Positions 1 to 9,775 of a stretch of 64,000 nt of DNA are shown piece by piece. How positions within the stretch are numbered: the stretch's first letter is position 1; each line of letters begins with the position of its first letter. Both the position numbers and the translations under genes were made by a program. The notes under the pieces are model-generated. The model was not told the origin of the DNA, searched no databases, and was given only the letters and a program-made list of their open reading frames with translations. The DNA is from Membranipora membranacea. Taxonomy: Eukaryota > Bryozoa > Gymnolaemata > Cheilostomatida > Membraniporidae. The DNA is taken from assembly GCA_914767715.1 (NCBI GenBank), contig OU612073.1, positions 10,788,001 through 10,852,000 of the forward strand, given 5' to 3'.

Positions 1-4
1 TCAC

Positions 5-2384
5 TCATTGAGTATTGGTATATTATATACATCTTTACAGCACTGTATAAATCTCCTTAGATCAGTTTTACTTATACCACCAATAGGATTTATATCTGCA
101 CTGGAGCAGTCATACTTTGTCATGTATCCTCTCAAACTGTAAATAAAGACCAAAAATTGCATAAAGCTTTCAGATTGTAGAAAGGGGTGTATTAACCTCT
201 ACTGATATAGGATGGTAACCGGTTGTGCCATCTCAGTACTATCGGATATCGCGTCTCATCAGGAGAGTTCCTGGATGGATTGTTTGTGCCTTAGCACAAT
301 CGGGTGTATATAGGCACACTATGGCTATACTAAACACACATATATTTTTGATTTTTATTATTATGATTTCTGCCATTGAAGCCATTGAAATGTGTGTTCA
401 GAGAAGGTGAATTTTAAATTATTACATCATCTCTTACTAAATACCTTTCATCAACATTTGCCGAGCCAAGTACAAGACAGCCACCAGGCCTGCCTCTTGT
501 CCACATAGTGAGCTGAGCAAATAGATAGGCTAACACCATCCTTACACGAGCCTGTAATGTACAGTCATATATCTGTATTAAAAAAACAGAGTGGTGTAAA
601 ATGTGCAGCAATCTAATGAATTTAATTTCATCTCTCCATCTTTCTTTGGGCATAAACTGGGAATTTCAGCTCCTCATAAAATATAATGATTTTGCTTTGA
701 AAATATTCCTGTTCCTAGTGTAAACTAGCAAGCCGCAATCAATTTGAGTCCCCAAATGAATGAAAAGACTAATCTTTAAGGGAATTGTGCTCTCATTGAT
801 GTTAAATGGACAACTCCAAATTATGTTGTAATTGTTCATGGCTGAGCTGATAGAGACCCGATGGAGATTTTGTACCTGAATAGCTTACTCTCTCATGTAT
901 CTCTTGCTTAGATAGATGTAAGGATTTGGTTCAAGAAGCCTCCCTCATTTAATTAAAAGACCTCTTTGTATCATGCATAACCATGGCCCGGATGAGCCGA
1001 AAACCCACCTGAATATTCTGCAGAGCTATATTTTCCCTGTAAGATCCTGCATGCTTCTTAAATTTTGGTGACATCGTTGTGGCTATTTTAAGTATGGTGA
1101 GAAAAGCTGAGACTGCAGTGTTTATACATAGCTCTAAGTGATAGCTGAAACAAAGGTAGCCATATAAGAATACATTTATTATGAGAAAAAGAAGGGGCTC
1201 AAACATTGCAAAAAAATCAATCTTGGTTTCAGAAAATAGCCCCAGTAGTAGGGGAAGACTCTGTTACGGGTATAGAAGTCTAAGCTTAGACCTAAATAGA
1301 AAATATCGTAAGACACTGACTTTTTGCCACACATTTCTGACAGGTACTGAATCAGACAGTATTCCCTATGTGTTTGTGCTTGTAGCCTTTAGCATTTACC
1401 ATTACATATTATATCAAGGCAGCAAACATTGTCACAAAATTTGTGCCTTTGCAGAGTTTGCCGCCGTCTCAACAAAATAAAGAACTTTTTAACCCTGTCT
1501 GATTGTTTTTGTCTATTTTAGTTACAAAACTAAAACCGCCAAATATTGTGTATCTTTTTAGATATACACTTACCTGCCAATCTGTTTAGCTAGAGTCTTA
1601 GCCAGGTTCCTAGTATGCTCCGAGCTGTTACTATATATAGCCATATAAACAGTAGTGAGTAACATGCTGCATATATGTTGCGGACTTTCTGGTGTGAAGT
1701 TTTCATCTCCAACAACTCGTCTTAAGTCTGATACGACTGGTTCGACTGCGAAATATGATAGACAAAATTATGAAGCATCATAATAATATGTAAAGATCAA
1801 CTCTGTAACATCTAGATAATAACATTCAAAAAAATACTGTTAAGGGCGTTCGATCTCATTTACTGATTTTTCTGAACTTTCTATGATGATCATGTCACTA
1901 GCAATAGTGTGAAGCAAAATACTTTTTACACAGGTTACGACTGATCGTGTTATCAGATTTATTCAGTTCATACCACATACCAAGTAAGAATAGTAGAATC
2001 AAGTAGAATATGCTAGATGTTTCAGTAGACCAAGTGGTCAAAACGCCCTAAGAGTTGACTTTAAAAGGACGTATCATTTGGTCTTGTGATGTTTAAACAG
2101 GCTTGTCAACATCACTCTACCAGCAGACATTCTCAAAATAACTGAGCCAGTAAGTAATGTGAGAAAGAAAAACAACCATCATATTGGCTCCATATGTATA
2201 AAGTAATAACAAACCAGTCAGTGATTAACACATACGTTGTTGGTTGAAGGCCTTGTATATATGTGTACACATACAGAACACTATACTAGCAGTAGCTGAA
2301 CTGTCGATCCCACTGAGGGGAAATAAGAAGCCGCTCTGTCCACTCCTTCGTAAGTAATCCCATAACCACATCGCTGCGCCCATA
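5..2384 (-). CDS. NADSYN1: Glutamine-dependent NAD+ synthetase, C-terminal exons (partial, runs off left edge)
   Basis: The enzyme makes NAD+ from deamido-NAD+ using ATP and glutamine-derived ammonia in the cytosol. Five exons are seen on the minus strand: 2384-2236, 1745-1574, 1144-1009, 551-445 and 136-5. All have GT/AG borders and compatible phases. They encode family hallmarks in order: WLWDYLRRS, the ATP-pyrophosphatase loop, [37 protein letters not shown], and [20 protein letters not shown]. The last donor is GTGA at positions 4-1. Oddity: the loop normally read SGGxDS is SGIDS here, one glycine codon short (near 2310). No exon for the N-terminal amidase domain is visible up to 3217, where the next gene begins on the other strand. 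Either the upstream exons lie elsewhere or this is a truncated copy. The family call is very secure; functionality is doubtful. Confidence 0.85.
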
Positions 2385-3217
2385 CTGTTAGATATCGTAG
2401 AGTAATAACTTTCAATATAAAATGATAAAATGGATAATCATTTTTAGTATATTTTCATTTTGATTAGGCCCATCTCTTAAATTCTCCAGTTTGTATATAA
2501 TGAGAGTCGCCCATTACTTTGTATTGGAAGCTGATCCAGAAATCTAAGCTGCTCATTTGAATTTGTAGCCTGTGGCATTACATTATCAAACATTCCTTTT
2601 AGAATGTGTTGAATGTTGCAGCCGTCTGAGCGCTTAGACCAGAACATATTATAATGTACCACGCTGATAGGGTGACGTGCTTACAACTGCTTTCAAATCT
2701 GAATCGCTGCTAAAACATGGCCTTGGCATGATAAACTTTTTATTATTGTCATAATTCCCAATAAAATGCATCTTATCAAAACGGAGAAAGTAAAGTAAAG
2801 TTATATATGAGTAGGTACCTAGGTGAGTGGAAAAATCAGAACAAATCATCATATTTTATCTTACAATTAATCATAATCCTTATCCATATGAGGATTTAGG
2901 ATTAATTTTAAGATAAAATATGATGATTTGTTCTGATTTTTAGAATCACCTAGGTACTTACTCATATATAACTTTATGACAGCACACTCGGGTGTATACC
3001 TCTCCATCTTATCAAAACAGAGAAGTCATCCTTATATGATAATACTTAAGCAGCTTTTTCATATTTATATAGATAAGAAGGAGGTAGTCATTTTGAGAGG
3101 ACACCACAAGGAGAGGTGACATCAAATTCTACAGATAAACAACTTGAAAAATAGCATTTCAGTCAAAACTCCCATAAGAAGCTGTGCTGTGATCCCCCCA
3201 CTTTCCTGGGATTAATT
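2385..3217. other. Spacer upstream of NAD synthetase fragment, with a long palindrome
   Basis: No recognisable exon is present. Small minus-strand open frames at 2477-2662 and 2649-2852 have no family resemblance that I can see. The stretch holds the inverted repeat at 2800-2972. A similar 20-base word (CATCTTATCAAAACrGAGAA) occurs on each side of it, near 2768 and 3003. Confidence 0.5.
2800..2972. repeat. Near-perfect inverted repeat, about 81-bp arms, 10-bp spacer
   Basis: The left arm (2800-2880) and right arm (2891-2972) are reverse complements with only a few mismatches and indels. The spacer is 2881-2890. The arms share GTTATATATGAGTA, then CACCTAGGTAC in inverted form, then a long AT-rich core. 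It is flanked by the direct repeat noted in the spacer entry. It may be a foldback MITE or an extrusion-prone hairpin about 250 bp upstream of the next start codon. Confidence 0.8.
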
Positions 3218-5230
3218 ATGGAAATCAGAAGTTATTTGAGTACAGATGAACTACTCTCAGAGAGTTCACCATTCAGTCGCAATAGCAGGAAGTACAGCAC
3301 ACTACCAGTTGATTATCGTAAGGAAAAACCAAAACAAGGATGGAATGTTTTTATAACGGAGTTGAAATCCTTCTGCAGAACTCTGAGTTTCAGAGGAATA
3401 AAGAAATCAAAACAACACAGTGACAACAAGACAGCGCTTGTTCGGGATCCGGCACAACACCCAGTTGAAACTAAAGAAAGCAAAGAAACAACACCTAAGA
3501 AGGAACTAGTCTCCAGAAATGCCTCCCAAGAATTCCAACCAATCACAATAAAAGAAATCAAGGAAAACACTCCCTGTCAGGAGGGTGGGATAACTGATGC
3601 AGACGAAGCATGGCTAGAATCTTTAGAGACAGTAGAAACGCCTCTAACTTCCAACAACCCACCTGAAGAATTCCTCCAACTTCTGAAAAGGTGAGCAAAT
3701 TTCATTTCACATTGAAGCTCTTATCCAGAATCAATCTAATCATCCGATTATATAGTCGCCATATTAAAAACCCAAATTTCCTGTGAGAACCAACTGCTGC
3801 ACAAAGTAACAACACTGCTACGAGTTATTATGATTTACACCTATTCCAAACAGCTTCTTTCAAAACCTGGGATTTACCTTCGGCCGTACTTGAACCTTTT
3901 CGCCTACAGCTTAACTGTAGAGAGGGGGGGGGGGGGGGCAATTTCGAATGCAGATAAACTGGATCTAGATCTAGATAGATAAAAGCTTGCAATACTTGAC
4001 AATCAATTTCATTCAAATGTGTTAATGATTTCCTGCTTGGCTATTCTTAGCAATTAAGTATTTCACTTGTTTTACTTTCAACAGATTTGTCACAAACAAC
4101 GAAATTCAGAAACTGTTCTGGTCTCCTTCCTATGACAAGCCGAACGCATTCATCATTTTCGCCGAAAAAATGACGTCAGATCTTCTAGAAGGTCTTGGAA
4201 AGCAAGTACAACAAGATTTCCCAGAGCTAACAGTCCAAATCGTGAACCCAGATTGTGTGAGTGAGAAACTAGGAACAATCATTGTTGAGGAGGACTACAA
4301 CCCGTGTCATGATTTAGTTCAGTGGACAAGAACAGGGAGAACAGCAACATGCGAAGTCTTATTGCGAGGGAAACAACCCCATAAAAATGGAAGGTCAAGT
4401 TTGTTTGGCGTAACGTCAGCCCATCTACTTCTTAGCAACGAGGAAATGCTCTCCTTGGAAAATGTCAACCCTCAGGATGATCAACATCTTCTGATCAGAG
4501 AGTTCCGAAACAATCTACTCCAAAGGATGGATCATCATGTTTACAAACTAAAGGACACTATTGATGACCAAATTCTGCATTTGAGTGATCATCCGATGCT
4601 TGCATACCGCTTTTTCAAGGACGAATCACGGAAAAATAACTTCATGACAGACATTGTTATCTTTCAAATTGAGCTGGGTAATGAAGAGAAAATCAACACT
4701 GCCCTACAAAGAGATCATTGCCGACTGACATCAATCAAAAGATTGTCACAGGAAGCTCTCTCTCAGATGGTAGGAAGAAGAGTTCGAGTATTTGCTAAAG
4801 ATCGAGAAGGCGTGGTGGTTACGTCACTCAGTCATATGGCAAGAGGGGGATCGCCACCACTCGGCCATCATATTTCCTTTGTCATCGTAAAAGGGTTGGT
4901 GATTATCTACATTAACCTTTAATTCAATCTTCATTTGTTGGGTTAAGAGTGCTTTACATGGTAACGACCCCTGTCCTCAAGTGTAATGTTTTGTTTTTAA
5001 GAGAACCATTTCTACATGGAGACAGTGGGAGTGTTATATATACCAGATCAGGAAACAACAGATATGCTATAGCCATACTAAAAGAGAGAAGACCAGAGCC
5101 CCAACAAAACATCTATAATGCCATACTTCTCGGTCAGGCTATCGATGAGATCCAACAAGATTATCCTCAATTCATTCGAGATGTTAGCCTCTACCTGCCA
5201 AATTTTCAGGAGGAAGCTGTGTATGTTTAG
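3218..5230 (+). CDS. Divergent trypsin-fold (PA clan-like) protease-like protein, copy A
   Basis: Three exons, 3218-3690, 4085-4894 and 5002-5230, join in frame (both introns phase 2) to give 503 residues. Residues 1-157 are polar, Lys/Ser-rich and probably disordered, ending in a conserved block (DEAWLESLETVE...PPEEFLQLLKR). The rest carries trypsin-like landmarks in the canonical order: TSAH at about residue 271 (His), FMTDIVIF at about 347 (Asp), and HGDSGSVIY at about 436 (Ser). The strand after the Ser is followed by a repeat-free helical tail. There is no signal peptide and no membrane segment, so a cytosolic or nuclear location is inferred. Splice junctions and exon 2 length (810 nt) are identical to the paralogue at 9776-12530. 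A polyadenylation signal AATAAA lies at 5479-5484. It could be an inactive homologue; the family is not one I can name. Confidence 0.8.
3924..3938 (+). repeat. 15-base poly-G run in intron 1 of protease copy A
   Basis: An uninterrupted G homopolymer in an otherwise AT-rich intron. It is followed at about 3961 by a short GATCTA repeat. Length is likely to vary between individuals and between reads. Confidence 0.9.
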
Positions 5231-7425
5231 CCTTGGTAATTTCTTTTGGATGACAACCAAGCACTGTTATAAAACGATCATATCAAAACTGACTGTAATT
5301 ACAAAGCTAACAGATAATTATTATGGCTTTCTCTCTTTGTCTTGCTGTCGGCTACTCAAATGTGCAAACTTAGCTGACTTTTGTAGTTTTGATGCTTGAG
5401 CAAGTTTTATAATGTAGTTTAAGGGTGTGCTCAATACTTTTAACTAGTCTGAGAAATACATCTTATTCTTTGTTTGATAATAAAGTAAAGATTTTTTCCA
5501 ACTCCTTGAATCCTATTAAAAATATAAATAAATATTATAATCATATTGTCATGCTGCTAGTCATATTGTAATAAGTATTGTCCATGATTTGTCCTGTCAC
5601 TTGAGTGGTGATGAACTCTTTATAGGTATAATAATACATGATTGTGATAGTGGTGTGATATTAGGATATTCATTTCGGCAATAGCTTTTTCATGACCAAT
5701 GTACCAAAAGTTGGTCTATAGTATTGATTCATTCGAATGCTCAGCTCTGGGCATGAGCTGATCTCTGCAAAATTGAGTCTCGGAATTTCAAAGCCATCTG
5801 ATTGGCTACCTGCTCCGGTGGAGCACTCTCCAATGCGTGCGAACTTGTTAGCAAGAGTTATCTTCTACTGTCACTTTTAGTTAACTTCGATTGGCATTAC
5901 GTGCAGGGAATATCTCATTCTCCCTGACCAAAATTGCAATCAGAACCCAAACAAAACTCCTTGTTTTTGCACATGCCCAGTCAGATCACGAGAGTCAGTA
6001 TGGTATTGATTATTGATAAGCGCTAGTTCTCAGCCTTATGCTTGTTGCTTTATTGCTTGTTAATTATGATTAGGGAGTTGTCCCACATTCTGATAAGAGT
6101 AGACAACTGAACTTACGGTACAATAAGAATGGATAATGGATGGATGGCTCCCAAAAGATCATTTTACCAAAAATCTCTGCGGTGCACAATTACTTCAACT
6201 GTTTCTAATTAAACTCAGTTGTTTACAAGCGCCTTTATATGTACAGAGGTTTGGTACAGAGGCTTCAGTCTCATAACAGACGAATCCTTATGGTCACGGC
6301 AGAATCTAACCAACACAGAGTCAATTAATATGGAAGTGAGGAGTTCTACTTGTGACAAGTGGGCTGCCACTTGTGTTGTGATGAGTTAGGATCATTATAA
6401 ACACAGTCAAGTTACAATAAATGACAGCTGTTAATTTTGAGATAGCGAGTTCATTTCCCTTACCATTTGGCCCATTATGTATGTGTTCCTATTACAACAT
6501 CAGACACAAAACATTCCCTAGGAGAGACCTTCACAAGATTTTCACTGAATTGTCACTCCTGTCCCTTAAGGTTTCTGGCATAGCATTTTGGGATTCGGGA
6601 TGTTGGCTCAAATGGGTTTTGGCTCAACCCGATGTTATGACCAGCGTTGCATTTCGACACAATCTAAAAGTTGTTCAATTGTATTTAAAGCCTGGTTTAT
6701 TTTCACCTGTATTCTGCATCTGGTGTTTTATTCTGTTGTATCATGCACAACAGCACTTACTGATGCTGTTTTAATGAAGGAGGCAATCCCTTACTCACTA
6801 TGTACTAGAACAAGTTTGTTCCCTCTGTGGTGGCGGAGTGATTAAAAATGTTGGATATTGATACCCGACTTTTGCAATATCACTCAACAACCAATGAGGC
6901 AACGAATATGTTCTAGTTTTAGCTATGTCCTATGTATGGATGATGTATGGGGATCGGATGGAAAATGGGACAAAAAATGCGCATAGCTAACTTGTTAGCC
7001 AATAGTATGATGAAACATTAGGTCTTTGTAGAGGTATATCTACCTGAGAGATCTTCTGTAAGTGTGTATATCATATTATGTCTATGGTGTATATCATGTA
7101 TATGGATCATAGGTACCAAGGGGAAGGTTTGCCGGCCAGAGAGGGCGTTACTGATGACAGAGATAATCGTGCAGGCCAGCCTACTTGCCATTATCACTCA
7201 TTTCATGTTACAACAACACAACAGTGGCATAGAGAAGCTATGCAAATCAACAGTTTGTCAAGAATATAATGTAGGAAAGAGAAACAAAGTTAATAAATTT
7301 TTGAATAACATCAACAACCAAGACATTGAAGATTAAAATGGCCACCATAGTCCATCTTTTCCTGATAACAGCATAAAGTTGTTATCTTACTGCTTGTTTT
7401 GTCTTCTTGTTGTATTTCTTGGTGG
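5231..7425. other. Intergenic stretch without a supported gene
   Basis: It contains the AATAAA signal of protease copy A (5479-5484). Open frames such as 6421-6774 and 7064-7336 show no domain, splice structure or paralogue within the window, so I do not call them genes. Nothing else is recognised. Confidence 0.5.
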
Positions 7426-8216
7426 TCAACGAGAGTTGCCAACCCCGTTAAGGTTGCCATTGACCCCGCCTCTGTTTCCATTACCATTAAAAGACCCTCC
7501 ATCAAAGTTACCGTTAACTCCGCCCCTGTTATACTTTCCGTTAAAACGTCCACTGTTGAATTTTCCACCTAAACTCGTTGGTGCTTGACCTACAAAGCAA
7601 GGTAGTGTTGACTAAGGAAAATTCATTCATATTAAAACCCTATTTGAAGAAAAAGAATTTCCTATAAGGGCGCCGATCCAAACAGTAGCATTATGATTCT
7701 GCATGAAGGTTTCTACGGTAAGTCCAGGTTTAAAAAAAATTGTGGGTTAAAATTGCAAGTTGTCTCTGTCCAAGGACTGAGAAATATCAGAGCCTTGAGG
7801 GCGCGGCCGCCGTATTAGGCGCCAAGTTGCTCTCAGTTTGCAGGCAGGTCGGAGCACACCTGGGTCGTCATGAGCCCAGTAGTCAGTAGACCGCAGCGGG
7901 ATTCGAACCCAGGCCCTCCAACGCTTGCTGTTAGAGGGTAGGCGCTCTAACCAACTGAGCTACCTCAACAGATGAAAGCTATATTAATACTAACTGAATG
8001 TCTCACTTATTGACCCTTCACTGAATTGTTGCAAGACCCAAAATCTTGCAATTTCGCTGCGATTGGGAACGAGGCTTAAGCAATGTGTCCTCGCTTTTGA
8101 GATTTATTTTTTGTATTTTGATTCACACAGTACTACACTAGAATAACTTTCCCACCTTGAGCTGAGGTGCCAACAGTGATGGTGATTGCAATAGCTAGAA
8201 TAGACGTCCAGACCAT
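7426..8216 (-). CDS. Secreted glycine/asparagine-rich peptide, member 5
   Basis: Two coding exons, 8216-8156 and 7589-7426, join in phase 1 to give 74 residues. Exon 1 encodes a hydrophobic signal peptide (MVWTSILAIAITITVGTSA). Exon 2 encodes the GN-rich body with NRGGVNGNF-like units, ending in GNSR. There is no cysteine in the mature part. The donor is AAG/GTGGGA and the acceptors are TTACAG and TTTGTAG. A non-coding first exon sits at about 8577-8640 with a donor at 8576. The architecture matches the members at 19359, 27024, 21547, 29437 and 60908, so this is a real family rather than a chance repeat. The body is the shortest and least regular of the intact members. The role is unknown; a secreted matrix, adhesive or antimicrobial peptide is inferred. 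Confidence 0.78.
7680..7972 (-). mobile_element. tRNA-derived SINE, copy 1
   Basis: On the minus strand it starts with a tRNA-like head: box A-like TAGCTCAGTTGGTTAGAG near 7963 and box B-like GGTTCGAATCCC near 7905. A body shared with copies at 22690 and 30660 follows (GACTACTGGG ... GCAAACTGAGAGCAAC). The presumed anticodon arm does not fold well, so it is not a working tRNA. It lies in the single intron between the coding exons of GN-rich member 5. Confidence 0.75.
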
Positions 8217-8576
8217 AGTGTAATCTGTAATGTGAGTAACAAATAAAGTGATAAGAAAATGTATCATAATTTTAGTGTTACTTTCAAATAAATTGTTGGT
8301 GATTGTTGTGTGTCAATTTTAATTCACTGGTCCTATGTTGATTACTTGTAACGGAGCGACACAAGTTACGTATATTCATGTGTGATCCAGTTTGCCTGCA
8401 TACTAGCTGCTCCCTTCCACCGGACATGCCTGTGGCTTGACTTGTGAAGGGGGAGCAATAAATACAGCCAATAGTACCTAACTTCATTTACAACAATTTT
8501 TTCCAATTACTAGTAAAAAAACAATGGCTCATATATATCAACTTCTAGCTGCTAACATAAATAAAAGTCAACTTAC

Positions 8577-8670
8577 CTGTGGTATTATCTGACAAATATA
8601 CTCTGAAAAACAGCTGGGAAGCTCCTTTGCGATGAATGATTTTTTGTCAGCATTACGCTGCTATTTTATA
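8577..8670 (-). promoter_or_regulatory. TATA box and non-coding first exon of GN-rich member 5
   Basis: TATAAAATAG lies at 8670-8661. The first exon follows and ends at 8577 before donor GTAAGT. It shares words such as ATCATTCATCGCAAA and TTTGTCAGATAA with the leader exons near 18833 and 26615, which fixes its identity as the conserved family leader. Confidence 0.75.
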
Positions 8671-9025
8671 CCATAACTTTAACAGAATTTCTGGAAGTGT
8701 TTAAAAATACAGAGCATTTTATTAATATAAAATATAATATTATTCTATATGGTTTTCACCCACTCAGAGCCATTTCAAAGGTGACGAAGCAGAAATTGTT
8801 ACATAGGCCTCTAGGTGACACTCTATAGTGATCATTAGCACACAAAAATACAAAAATAGTTTGACACCATTAACAAGTTGTAGATTTGTTATCAATCAAA
8901 CTTATTATTTCCTTTTTCTGACATATTACTGGGCACGACCTCTCAAGTAAAAACACACCAGTGTTACAATAAAGGCTACAGGATTTCTTGGATTTCGGAA
9001 ACTTCTGTTCTTATGCATTGGGATT

Positions 9026-9120
9026 CTAAGTTGGTTTGCCTTGCTTCGAAAAACTCAAACTTTTTTGTATCAATATTGTCTGAGTTGCCAGAATTGCTAA
9101 GCCCCTCATACTTGGGTTTG
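9026..9120 (-). pseudogene. Relic of protease exon 1
   Basis: The plus-strand words GGTTTGCCTTGCTTCGAAAA and GAGTTGCCAGAATTGCTAAGCCCCT match, in the same order and orientation, parts of copy B exon 1 near 12388-12410 and 12490-12510. The stretch between is shortened. It is too small and altered to encode anything. Confidence 0.4.
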
Positions 9121-9612
9121 TATCCCATTAGGGGAGCTTTCACAGTTGATTGCTCCAGCCCCCAGCACCCTCGGGTACATGCAACTTCCCGTTATAGCAC
9201 ATCAAATCAGTGTAATATCTTTGATGTCAAAAAAATGATCTATTATTTGCAGAATTATCCATTTTAATTAATTTTTGTCTGCCATAATCTTTTTGTTGAA
9301 AATTTTCCATTTCAAAAATGAACAATTTGTTTCTTACAGTTATCATGATATATTAGTTCAGGGGCAGCACACTCCATTCAGAACCATCAGTCTTACATAA
9401 CAGGGATAAATGAAAATTGGGTGTTAGGGATTAGACAAATCTCTATTTGAGTAATTTCAAATATGGTAATAATACAATAATTATATTAGTAAATTGCCAA
9501 AATTCAAACAAGCAAACAAGCAGGGTACCTTTTGGTACATTCGCTTCTTGAAAGTGCGGCTAGGCTAACTCGCATCAGCGTTTCAGGTATCCGATACATG
9601 CATGATATGATA

Positions 9613-9705
9613 CAGTACGGTACGGTACGGTACGGTGCGGTACGGTACAATACTGTGCGGTGCGGCGCAGCACGGTGCGGTGCGGTTTGGTACTGTACGG
9701 TGTAA
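9613..9705. repeat. Degenerate TACGG pentanucleotide satellite
   Basis: Tandem TACGG/TGCGG units decay rightwards into GCGGTGCGG and TACTGTACGG. The array starts about 70 bp beyond the stop codon of protease copy B, so it lies in or next to that 3' UTR. Long open frames crossing it are by-products of the repeat. Confidence 0.85.
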
Positions 9706-9775
9706 ATGTTTAAAGGGCATTACGCCTACTTCAGCAAAACATTGGTTCCGTCTGCGTTGCATGAAACATTCACCG

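Larger units (their letters stand above)
8671..9775. other. Intergenic stretch with a relic exon and a pentanucleotide satellite
   Basis: No intact gene. It contains a decayed fragment of protease exon 1 (about 9026-9120) and a TACGG array (9613-9705), both described separately. Otherwise nothing is recognised. Confidence 0.5.

Noticed and set aside
6421-6774. 117-codon open frame as a gene
   Set aside because: No motif, no splice context, no paralogue, and a frame of this length is expected by chance in this much DNA.
7311-7568. 85-codon minus frame MENSTVDVLTES...
   Set aside because: It is an alternative frame of GN-rich member 5 exon 2; the phase-1 splice from the signal exon selects the GN-rich frame.
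7880-7972. Functional tRNA gene
   Set aside because: Box A- and box B-like words are present, but acceptor and anticodon stems do not pair, and the same unit with a non-tRNA body recurs twice, which fits a SINE.
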